From Lucinisca nassula (taxonomy: Eukaryota; Mollusca; Bivalvia; Lucinida; Lucinidae), in the NCBI GenBank assembly GCA_963580285.1, contig OY757015.1:133246029-133310028 (forward strand): a stretch of DNA of 64,000 bases, read 5' to 3'. Every line of letters begins with the position of its first letter. Positions within the stretch are counted from its first letter, which is position 1. The notes under the pieces are model-generated. The model did not search any database. It saw only the letters and a program-made list of their open reading frames with translations, and had not been told where the DNA came from. A program made the position numbers and the translations under genes. Shown one piece after another: positions 54,958 to 64,000 of the stretch.

Positions 54958-55264
54958 TGCCAAGCAAAGGAAGGAATCTATCCATTTGAGAGTCTTACCC
55001 CCAATTCCATAACCAAATAATTTGGATTTAAGTAGTTCATGAAGTTGGGTGTCAAAAGCCCTCTCGCAGTCTGGAATAAATGTGTCCAACTGTTGTCTGT
55101 CTGACAAAAGTTTATGTTCATCAAAGTGGGCCATGATGTTTGAGCAGACTATGTGTTAGAACACAGGTCAGTGACACCGGGCGATAATATCGAGCAAGAG
55201 CCATGTCTCCCAGGAGCCATTCTTTGGGGATTTCACCCGTATCGAGAGATTGTTGGAAAAGATG
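54958..55264 (-). pseudogene. CR1-like LINE, copy C (fragment)
   Basis: On the minus strand it reads FQQSLDTGEIPKEWLL, RYYRPVSLTCV, HFDEHKLLSDRQ and then, after a deletion relative to copy B, QLDTFIPDCERAFDTQLHEL and LFGYGIGGKTLKWIDS. It ends at the SINE-B junction. A further SINE-B head fragment (55265-55307) touches its other side. Confidence 0.85.
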
Positions 55265-55456
55265 AGCATCATGCAGCCCATCTATTTCTTCAAGCCCCGA
55301 CGGGCAGTGGCCGTGGTAGGTATAGGTAGATAGGTATTTCATCTCTCTCTTAAATAATTCTTAATAGATGTATAGCGGGGTTGAAGGACCTTCCGGAGAA
55401 GACGTTTAAGGAACGTCGGATCAATGTCGATGCATGCACGTGTGCCAGTTCGTTAC

Positions 55457-55458
<2 letters not shown>

Positions 55459-55503
<45 letters not shown>
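55459..55503. repeat. (GA)n microsatellite
   Basis: About 22 GA units. Confidence 0.97.
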
Positions 55504-55505
<2 letters not shown>

Positions 55506-55968
55506 GTAATAAAAATACAGGATGCCCTATTTTTAACTAGATTATATGCAGGCCTATTTTGAAGGTCATAAACCTTTAATATGTGTTAGTGTAAAATATT
55601 GTTTTTATTGATTAAGTACTATGGATAGACTGATTTCGTGATATTGCGGTACAATACTAGTTTAATAGCCTATTATTTTTATTTTATAAAGGGACACGGA
55701 CCCAATATACATGCATACTGGGTCCGAGAAGGGGAGATCCAATTCCCATGCCTTTGGGGATCTCCTCACGACACTCGCACGCTATTTTCACTGCTACCAA
55801 CCCCCCGCACCTTTGAAAATCTTCCAGACCCTGTCTTTTATTGTAAAACGCGTTCCCTAACCTGTTTTAACTGTGGCACGCTTAGCCCAGGCGAGCACAT
55901 TGGGTTTATTCCTTCGTCTGAAAGGGCAACCCCAACATGTAATTACGTCACACAAAAAGACGGGCAAC

Positions 55969-56073
55969 TATAAATAGATATTGACGTGCCATGTGACTAG
56001 CCACGTGTCCTGGGCGAAACTACCCACAGTTCAGAGCGTAGAATGCATTTCTACACAAAATGGCGGATACTTT
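55969..56073 (+). promoter_or_regulatory. Candidate TATA promoter and short first exon
   Basis: CTATAAATAG at 55970-55979 is a good TATA box. About 80 bases on, ACAAAATGGCGGATACTTT gives an ATG in favourable context (56060), and GTGAGT at 56074 could be a splice donor. Together they look like a promoter with a five-residue first coding exon. No matching downstream exon was established. Confidence 0.35.
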
Positions 56074-56749
56074 GTGAGTGCATCTAATGCAAAATTTATC
56101 GAGCTTAATAGCTAACTTCTTAAAGAAGATTACAATAGGACTGTTTTACTTTAGTTTCTATAAACATTTGCAGTATACCTGAAGTAGTCATACTGTTGCA
56201 TACAAAATCGGAAACTGGCTTAAACGAGCCGTACGTAAGCAAGTCAAGCGAGCGTTCATATAACAAAATCTCTCTGGGCACGTTGTTACAAATATCGATA
56301 ATTTTACTTATATGAACGTAATTTATTTGTTCTACATAAATTTTGTGTTGTACATGCACAATATCTATATTATGGACATTTTTTTTTTCACAGCCCAAAC
56401 TCGGTGATTTACCAGATGAATAAGAAAACAAAAGTTATGTTTACCTCCGTAGATACGGAAGGTACAAGTTCTTCCCGCTAATAATATGTAGGTCGTACCA
56501 TGCGCCAATTATTCTAAAACTAAAGCTGCGAAAGAGCGGAAAAGAAATGCCGGTTCAGTCAGTTAATTTTATACACGGTCTAAGACCTGAACACATTCCA
56601 ATACCAGATATATAACTGATTGTCATGACGAAGTAGATTTGCGTTTTTGCACTGATCCATCTTAATCAATCAAACCCATGAGGTACTACTCTGTGTGTGT
56701 TATTAAATGGCTGAATGACACCATCCTTTGCCCAAAACTGCTTGTTGCA

Positions 56750-56929
56750 GATGGAGCAAGAGAAGTCTGAGTTGAAAGCTCTGCTGGTGATGCCCTTTAA
56801 CTGGCTTCCTGCTGTCAGTGCTGAGCATGTTCCTAACCAGGGTTTTGCTGGAAATTTTGCTTTGTATTCACATGGTCCCCTTCTTATGATGCCGTGCCAC
56901 TTTGCTCGGTCCCTAGACTTTGTCCTTTA
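56750..56929 (+). other. Possible exon of unknown gene
   Basis: TGCTTGTTGCAG precedes ATGGAGCAAGAGAAG and an open frame of 60 codons reaches TAG at 56930; GTAAGA at 56930 could instead be a donor. The text (EQEKSELKALLVMPFNWLPA) is not recognised. Its phase does not fit the candidate first exon at 56060. Confidence 0.25.
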
Positions 56930-56999
56930 GTAAGATAAATATAACGCACAGATTGATGGAACTAGTCCTTCATGTACTTTGGCGTAGAGCCCTAATCTG

Positions 57000-58215
57000 A
57001 AAATTCTCATGTTTATATATCTATCTATCTATCTTCATATACTGAGTCGGTCAAACTTGGCCATTACCTCAGTTGGGTGGTGCGCTAAATTTAGAATTTA
57101 GCAAAAAAAAAAAAAAAAAAAAAACACACCCACTGGATGAGTTCTTAAAACTATTTACAATCTGCTTTCAGAGGTGTACTAAAACGCACACCTCTGGATC
57201 CCAATCTACACCATGCGGGCTTTGAACTCCTCTGCAGTTTTGGCATTTACCACAGAGGAGGGAAGACTATTCCACTGAGGAGAAAGAATTCTTCAGGGCA
57301 TCACTATAGGCCTGGTACCTACGATATTGACTGTTGTTTAGTTTTGATGCCCTGGTTTGAGTTGAAGCAGTCACAGGGGTCAAGTATTTATCTTTATTAA
57401 GAGACACTGTGTCAGAGTGAATCTTATAAAAGAAGGTTAAAGAGGACTGCTCGCGACGGGCCTCCAAGGATGGCCACTCCAGCTCATCGAGCATATCACC
57501 AACACTGCTTCTGTTCCGCCATCGCCTGCAGGTCCATCGGGCAGCCGTTCTCTGAACCTTCTCAACCTGCTGAACCTGAGTTTTAACATGGGGGTGCCAA
57601 ACAGGTGATGCATACTCTAATTGAGGTCTAACCAAGGTTTTGTATGCAACACCCTTTGTCTGCCTAGGTGCAAAAGCCAAATTACGTCTAAGAAACCCTA
57701 ATGTCCTAGTTGCTTTAGAGGTAATCTCAGAAATATGTTGACCCCAATCAAGATTATCAGTAATGGTGATACCAAGATATTTTGCAGATTGGACATGTTC
57801 CAAAGTATGCTGATGTAATGAGTAGTTGAATTTAATCTGCTTGTCTGGAGGGTGCCGTGACACCCTCATTGAATGACAATTGGCCACATTGAACTTCATT
57901 TGCCAATCGGCCTCCCAACGTGCTAGGCTATCCAGGTCATCTTGTAAGATAAGACAGTCAGAAGAAGTATATATGTTCCTATACAAAACACAATCATCAG
58001 CAAACAAACGAACAGATGACCTGATATTATCAGGAAGATCATTAATAAATATCAAGAAAAGGACCGGTCCAAGTACCGAACCTTGTGGGACACCGGACAA
58101 AACAGGGACTGGATCCGACGCTTGGCCGTCAAGTACAACTTGTTGAGTGCGTCCAGAGAGCCATGAGCTAACCCACTTAAGTGTGGATATAATACAGTCT
58201 GGGTGAACTTGTTAT
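57000..58215 (-). pseudogene. LINE copy D (reverse transcriptase C-terminal half, long intact frame)
   Basis: On the minus strand an open frame runs from about 58215 to TGA/TAA at 57267 without a stop. The text upstream of the first ATG (58100) still reads LINE (TLKWVSSWLSGRTQQVVLDG), so the element is 5'-truncated. Motifs: GVPQGSVLGPVLFLIFINDL, FADDCVLY, SAKYLGITITDNLDWGQHIS, TRTLGFLRRNL, YASPVWHPH and a C-terminal FFYKIHSDTVSLNKDKYL. This clade differs from copies A-C. The 3' tail GAGGTAATGGCCAAGTTTGA and (GATA)n (57015-57080) matches the SINE-C tail. About 310 codons are intact, so it is a young insertion, but the missing endonuclease makes it non-autonomous. Confidence 0.85.
57100..57124. 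repeat. A-run
   Basis: About 22 A residues in the LINE D 3' UTR (T-run on the coding strand). Confidence 0.9.
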
Positions 58216-58388
58216 TTCGAGTTTCCATCTATCTGGTAATGATAGTCGAATAAAAAACAAAAAACATTGACCGTTTGTTGTATAATTACATTCTAGAAAG
58301 GGCTGCATTCATTACAATAACACAACCGTGCAACCTAATGTATATCTTCACATCTCCAAAATAGCTAATTTTTATGAAAATCTGATAG
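58216..58388. other. Short unassigned flank of LINE D and left part of MITE family 2
   Basis: CACATCTCCAAAATAGCTAA at 58347 starts a family 2 MITE that is split by a SINE-B; its hairpin remnant is at 58962-59005. Confidence 0.5.
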
Positions 58389-58415
58389 TTTTTCTTATTT
58401 ACACTTCAAACACAT

Positions 58416-58950
58416 GCATGATGCTTCCACGCAGAGCTGAACCGTCAGCATACTAGTACTGGTAAACCGCTTAGAGGATCTAAGCCTGTCCAGGAACCAC
58501 GGTGCAGTCGGCCCGTCCATGCTTAAAAACCCTATTGGTTTCATTGGGCAACAGGGCTTGAGATGTCATTTCAACTCAGTAAAAGTCCCACAAAATTGGA
58601 AGCAACATCTCCAAAATGACCTTTACAGTGTTGACGGGGAGGTTAAACCTCAAATCAAACAAACAAAACTTCAAACATAGGTGGAACCAACAGGGCTTGA
58701 GATGTCATTTCAATTCAGTAAATGTCCCACAAAATTGGAAGCAACGTCTCCAAAATGACCTTTACAGTGTTGACGGGGAGGTTAAACCTCAAATCAAACA
58801 AACAAAACTTCAAACATAGGTTGAACCAACAGGGCTTGAGATGTCATTTCAACTCAGTATAAGTCCCACAAAATTGGAAGCAACGTCTCCAAAATGACCT
58901 TTACAGTGTTGACTGGGACGTTAAACCTCAAATCAAATAAACAAAACTTC
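58416..58950 (+). mobile_element. SINE-B followed by two extra 3'-tail units (tandem)
   Basis: The SINE-B (58416-58671, head-truncated) is followed by two more copies of its last ~120 bases (58690-58805 and 58828-58950). Each is separated by AAACTTCAAACATAGGTTGA, which is host MITE sequence. The tandem unit therefore includes the SINE tail plus flanking DNA. Confidence 0.85.
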
Positions 58951-59548
58951 AAACATAGGTTGAACCGCCTCATGTACCCACAACCTATGTCTTGGAACAG
59001 AAACAAGAAAAAACTCTATAAAGAGGATTTTAGTGGTGTGTTCATAACATGTTGCAGTGTAGCTGCCCACAATTCCTGCATTTGTAAGAGGAACTGTATA
59101 AATTTTGGACCCTATGTTTTCTTGTGCTCATATTGACAGTACATCACATTTTATACAAGAAATGTGTGAATAACATTATGAAATCAGCAGCATGCACAAG
59201 AACGTTTTCTCAAACTTCTAGAGACTTGTAAATGAATATAAGATTAAGAGAGGTCTGTCTTGTACTATTTAGTACCATGCTAAATACATAATTATTCAGA
59301 AACTTTTACATTCTGAGTCTATGGCCTAAAAGCACTGACTCTTAAATGTAAGGCCGGGGACACTATTTTGGGTGAGAGCCTTTCTGAGGTCACATGAGAT
59401 TCCTGCAACAGAATTTCTGGTGGATTTTTTCTGGGTACTCTGGTATTCTCCTATCTGTATAATGAGTAATTTGAGCTAGATACAAGCCAGTGCTCTTGAA
59501 AAGGCCAAGAGATCAGAAGGTCAGGTTTTTTTTTTTTTTTTTTTTTTG
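58951..59548. other. MITE remnant and quiet stretch
   Basis: 58951-59030 holds the right arm of a family 2 MITE (GTACCCACAACCTATGTCTT). The rest shows no gene. A T-run lies at 59526-59547. Confidence 0.45.
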
Positions 59549-59810
59549 TTCCCGGGCAGTATTCTTTCATAGAGTTTGATCATTTTGTATGCATAAAGAT
59601 CGTTCCATCATAAAGGTCATTCCATCTCAGCTAATGAATTTTGAAGGGCAGTTGTCATTTATTGGTGAAATAACATGCACTGTACTGATTTACTCTATAT
59701 AATATACATGTATCCTCAGCCTGCCAAGAAAAGCATAGTTGTTGATCGTCCAACTTGGTGTGACCTTAAAAATGGTGACTTGGCTGTTAGACTGAAGCAA
59801 TCAAATCAAA
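59549..59810 (+). mobile_element. SINE-A copy, strongly diverged
   Basis: GCAGTATTCTTTCATAGAGT, GGGCAGTTGTCATTTATTGG, CAGCCTGCCAAGAAAAGCAT and GGCTGTTAGACTGAAGCAAT match SINE-A in order with many changes. Confidence 0.65.
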
Positions 59811-59880
59811 ATCTTGAAATCTAAGTTGCGCATTCATTTCATGTTCCACTGGTTTGCCTCCGATACAAATGTACACCTTG

Positions 59881-60167
59881 GCCCCGCCCATCGGGGCTTG
59901 GAGAAATAGGTTGGGCTGCATGATGCTTCCACACAGAGCTGAGACAGACAGCACAGGAGTACTGGTAAACCACTTAGAAGCCTGCCCTGTCAAAGTGGTG
60001 CATGATGGACCGCCCATGCAAATAAGACCTATTGGTTTCTTTGGGCTGCTGGGATAATGATGTCATTTCATCTCAATGTTGGGTAAAAGTCCCACAAAAT
60101 TGGAAGCAACATCTCCAAAATGACCTAAATAGTTTTGATGAGGACTTAAACCTCAAATCAAACAAAA
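59881..60167 (+). mobile_element. SINE-B copy
   Basis: Full length and moderately diverged: CCCCGCCCATCGGGGCTTGG head to CTTAAACCTCAAATCAAAC tail. Confidence 0.88.
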
Positions 60168-60173
60168 AGGATG

Positions 60174-60409
60174 TACACCTCAACTTCATTATAACACTGT
60201 TTGTTATATAACATGGTTTTGTATATAACACAGTTTCAATATGGACCCCAAAAATGTGTAGATTACAGTGTATATAGAAAAATGGCAATAAATGGTCGTT
60301 TTTCTATATTATCTTCGTATACATTTTGTTTGGAAACAACATAGTTGTTTAACTAACATGGTTTCTACTTTGGGCCCTAACAGTCATGTTATAAAGAGGT
60401 TGGGGTGTA
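60174..60409. mobile_element. MITE with TACACCTCAACTTC-type inverted ends
   Basis: TACACCTCAACTTCATTATA at the left and TATAAAGAGGTTGGGGTGTA at the right are inverted relatives. The interior repeats AACATGGTTTTGTATATAAC-like text on both arms. TA at the edges would fit a Tc1/mariner target. Confidence 0.7.
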
Positions 60410-61027
60410 CTCGAGTTAAACTTGCCATATTGATTGATACAATACATCCAGTTTGTCAACCCTTTTGGGTCATTTTGTGTTGTCTTCCATAGAAAGGGAG
60501 AAAAGAGATAAAAGAGATAGAGGAGCTGAACGTGAGGGACAGAGGAGAAAAGGAAAATGAATGGCAATGTAGAAACAGCATTCCCCCTCTATCCTTACCT
60601 CCTGCAAGATCAGCAGGCCTTGTCCAACTGGAAGCCAATATCAGTTGGACGCCTCGGTGACGCAAGAGTAAATTAACCCTTGTCCTGCTGAGCCCTGTTT
60701 TATCTTTCAAACAATGTAGATCCAGATCAGATTGCTTCTGAAGAAGCCATCTGATCAGGATCTGCATTGTTTGCCATTCAGTTTATTAATTTGTTGCAAT
60801 AATTTGCATCAAGTAATCTGATTGGCTGATAATCAGTGGTGGGTGAGGCATATTTAAATATTTAGCAGGACAAGTGTTAACTGATCATAGTACATGTATA
60901 GTGAAACCTCACTGACTTTCACAAATGATGGCTTGCTTATCATTGCAGAGTCAAGCTTATTTTTGAGCCCCAAGGAATTTTTTTTTCCATAATTCTGAGA
61001 TCAATTTATTTGGAATAATTAAGGGTT
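60410..61027. other. Unassigned stretch
   Basis: It contains a family 3 hairpin (CCAGATCAGATTGCTTCTGA near 60722) and short frames only. Confidence 0.45.
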
Positions 61028-63796
61028 TTTTATACCCACTTTTTCGGAGAAAAATCGGGTATATTGTTTTCGTACCACAGTTGAGTCCGGCCTCAGTCCG
61101 TCTGTCTGTCCGTCAGTCCGGTTTCTTGTAAATGGATCTCCTCTGCAACCACTGAAGTTACACTTTTGAAACTTTGCATGTGGATAGTACATGGAATGTA
61201 GATGGCAGCGGGCAACTTTTTGGTGACCTTGACCTCAACATGACCCCAAGGTCAAAGGTCAAAAATTATGATTTGCCATATCTCCTTAACTATTGGAGTT
61301 ACACTTCTGAAACTTTGCTTATTGGATGGTCTTTGGAATATAGAATATGTCGGGTTACTTTTGGTGTGATCTTGACACCAAGGTCAAAGGTCAAAATGTA
61401 TGATTTTGCCATATCTTCTAAACTATTAGAGTTACACTTCTGAAACTTTGGTTATTGGATGGCCCTTGGAATATAGAATAAATCTGGATACTTTTGGTGT
61501 GACCTTGACCTCAACATGACCCCAAGGTCAAAGGTAAAAAATTATGATTTGCCATATCTCCTAAACTATTGGAGTTAAACTTCTGAAACTTTGATTATTG
61601 GATGGTCTTTGGAATATAGAATATGTCAGGTTACTTTTGGTGTGACCTTGACCGCAAGGTCAAAGGTAAAAAAGTATGATATTCTCATTTCTTCTAAACT
61701 ATTAGAGTTACACTTCTGAAACTTTATTTATTGGATGGCCCTTGGGATATTGAATAACTTTTGGACACTTCTGGTGTGACCTTGACCTCCACATGACCCC
61801 AAAACTATGATTTGCCATATCTCCTAAACTATTGGAGTTACACTTCTGAAACTTTGCTTATCGGATGGTCCTTGGAATATAGAATATCAGGGCTTTATCC
61901 AGGTATTTTGGGAAAAGGCCCCTGGGCAAAATTGGGAAAAAATTACTGGCAAAATACCAAAATAGGCAACACAATTTCATCGAAGAAATGCCAGAACTAT
62001 GAATGTTGCTCATGATAGTCTTATGAATTTGATAGCTAAGCAGTGCAATATAGATGTAGCTTCACTGTGGTGAATTTTCATGTTAACCTTTGATGTTAAG
62101 TATTGTTTTCTCTGTTCCTTTTGTTTGGGCTTTTATTTCTTCATTTTTTTGGGAGAAAAATTTGGTAAGTTGGGAAAAATTTATTTGGCATTGGGAATGG
62201 GGCCGAATTTCGGCCCTGCTGAACAGACAGAAAATGCCGTGAATATGTTCAGCTACTTTTGGTGTGACCTCGACCCAAGGTCAAAGGTCAAAAAGTATGA
62301 CTTTGCCATATCTTCTAAACTATTAGAGTTACACTTCTGAAACTCGGTTATTTGATGGCTGTTGGAATATAGAATAAATTGGGATACTTTGGGTGGACCT
62401 CAACATAACCTCAAGGTTGAAGGTCAAAAAGTATGACTTTGTCATATCTTCTAAACAATAAGAGTTACACTTCTGAAACTTTGCTTATCAGTTAGAATGT
62501 TCTTTACAACTTTTTTATGCCCCCGCATCATATGATGCCGGGGGCATATAGTTTTTCGGTTTTCCGTACGTGCATACATGTGTACGTCCGTCTGTACGTG
62601 TGTGTGTACGTACGTACGTACGTGATCCTGTAGCCTCAGGTTAAAGTTTTTGTAACAGGTAGAGCCTGAACTTTTAGAACTCATATTTTCCTAACCATTT
62701 GATGGAACTGGTTCATCTTTGGTATGATGATAGATATAGGTCCAAAGTTTTATTAAGCAATACCCCCACCCATGCCTGTGACCTCAAGGTCAAGGTCACA
62801 GACTTAGACATTTTCGATGTTAAAGACTCAGGTTAAGGTTTTTGTAACAGGTAGACTTGAACATTTTAGAACTCATATTTTCCAAACCATTTGATGGAAT
62901 TGGTTCATATTTGGTATGATTATAGATATAGGTCCAGAGTTTTATTCAGCGGTACCCCCACCCATGCCCATGGCCTCAAGGTCAAGGTCATGGACTTAGA
63001 AATTTTCCATGTTAAAGACTCCAGTTAAGGTATTTGTACCTGGTAGAACCTGAACTTTTATGATGGCTTTGTTTCATATGATGATAGATATAGGTACAGT
63101 GTTTTATTCGCAATACCCCCACCCATGCCTATGACCTCAAGGTCAAGGTCACATACTAAAGACAATTTTAATGTGAAAGATTTTAAAGAGCTCAAATTTT
63201 CCAAACTATATTATGAATTTGGCTTATGTATGCTATGATGATAGATACAGGTCCAAATGTTTATTTGGCAATACCCCCACTCATGCCTATGGCTTCAAGG
63301 TCAAGGTCACAGACTTAGAAATTTTTAATTAGATATTTTAAGAGCTGATATTTTCCAAATCGTGCGATGGATTGAGTTGATATTTGGTATCATGTTAGAT
63401 ACCTGTCCATTTTATTCAGCGATACCCCCACCAATGCCCATGAGCTCAAGGTCAAGGTCACAGACTTAAAAATTTTTTAATTATCCCCTCCCGGGCCATA
63501 ACTCCTAAACCGCATGGAATATATTCATGAAACTTCACAGGTGCATTCATCACACTGAGACGATGTGTCATGAACAAGGTAGACAACTCTTGCATTTTTG
63601 GTTTTTGGATTATCTGCCCTTGATGCATATATTTTATGATTGATTTGAAGTACATTTGTAATATTTTTATGAATGGCATTTGGCGGGGGCATCCGTGTCC
63701 TATGGACACTTTTTCTAGTTTATTTTTTAACTTACATGTAGTTTTGGCTAGCTAATACATAGTCATTAGTGTTACTCATAGAAAAAGCGGGTATTT
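61028..63796 (+). repeat. Nested tandem-repeat elements with AGGTCAAAGGTCA units
   Basis: The outer ends TATACCCACTTTTTCGG (61030) and AAAAAGCGGGTATT (63783) are inverted. Units of about 130-170 bases contain AGTTACACTTCTGAAACTTT, GGTGTGACCTTGACCTCAAC and CCAAGGTCAAAGGTCAAAA. A break with different text (61905-62230) may be another insertion. An inner element spans 62511-63718. Confidence 0.7.
62511..63718 (+). repeat. Inner element with TATGCCCCCGCATCATATGA / GGCGGGGGCATCC ends
   Basis: The left end folds on itself (CCCCCGCATCATATGATGCC then GGGGGCATATAG). Four to five units carry CCCCCACCCATGCC, CTCAAGGTCAAGGTCA and GATAGATATAGGTCC. The right end GGCGGGGGCATCCGTGTCC is followed by TATGGACACTTTTTCTAG. 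A TACGTACGTACG tract is near 62610. Confidence 0.7.
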
Positions 63797-63849
63797 GCAA
63801 TGGTGTACCATCAACTGCTGATCTAGTTTCTTCTTTTTTTGTCTAAGAA

Positions 63850-64000
63850 ACATATGTTGTATGTGCTCATTATCATGGTCTCCTTAATAAATCCTGCCAA
63901 TCTTGCCCCTGGGGTCCAAATTGGCCACCCCCGGGGGCTCATTTGCTCCCATTGACTTATAATGGGAAAAACTTCTATCTTCTTCTCTGAAACGACAAGG
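63850..64000 (+). repeat. Start of another tandem-repeat element
   Basis: TGCCCCTGGGGTCCAAATTG, CCATTGACTTATAATGGGAA and CTTCTTCTCTGAAACGACAA are unit text of the 783-2935 family. It runs off the window end. Confidence 0.55.

Overview
The window looks like nuclear DNA of a marine bivalve mollusc. The evidence is indirect: one split gene with spliceosomal exons (an HSPA12-type Hsp70 relative, a family known to be expanded in bivalves), at least five tRNA-derived or tRNA-like SINE families, AT-rich intergenic DNA full of hairpin MITEs, and long arrays containing AGGTCAAGGTCA-type or GTCCGTCC motifs. There are no operons or ribosome binding sites. I cannot name the species.

Layout: 1-3000, old tandem repeat elements. 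3300-6700, the 3' part of an HSPA12-like gene (exons 4025-4199 and 4858-5909) surrounded by MITEs. 7400-16500, SINEs, MITEs, palindromic arrays, a large tandem-repeat element (9757-12615) and a dead mariner transposase (13137-13922). 16818-19291, a minisatellite element with 21-bp inverted ends that contains a Penelope-type reverse transcriptase remnant. 19300-28000, MITEs, SINEs, a 300-bp direct duplication and quiet AT-rich DNA. 28600-33115, nested repeat elements and SINEs. 33383-34385, a mariner with both ends. 34386-36190, quiet. 36601-40950, a GC-rich island of foreign character with long decayed reading frames. 40955-43193, a CR1-like LINE. 43657-44172, a tandem pair of 261-bp units, each carrying a type I hammerhead ribozyme fold (a retrozyme-like element). 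44990-45790, a dead Tc1-type transposase. 47300-52785, a second copy of the same LINE, broken by a SINE, a 1.1-kb stretch and a 2.24-kb inverted-repeat element built on GGATATCC palindromes. 52800-60400, SINEs, a duplicated LINE-SINE junction, another LINE and a possible promoter. 60400-64000, nested AGGTCAAAGGTCA repeat elements.

Almost nothing here is a working gene. The HSPA12-like gene is the only confident host protein-coding gene. The strongest unusual items are the hammerhead retrozyme-like dimer, the GC-rich island (integrated, because a host SINE with an exact 11-bp target duplication sits inside it), the 2.24-kb TIR element with a 6-bp target duplication inside a LINE, and a SINE-LINE pair with a shared 3' tail. 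All calls come from reading the sequence by eye; no database search was run.
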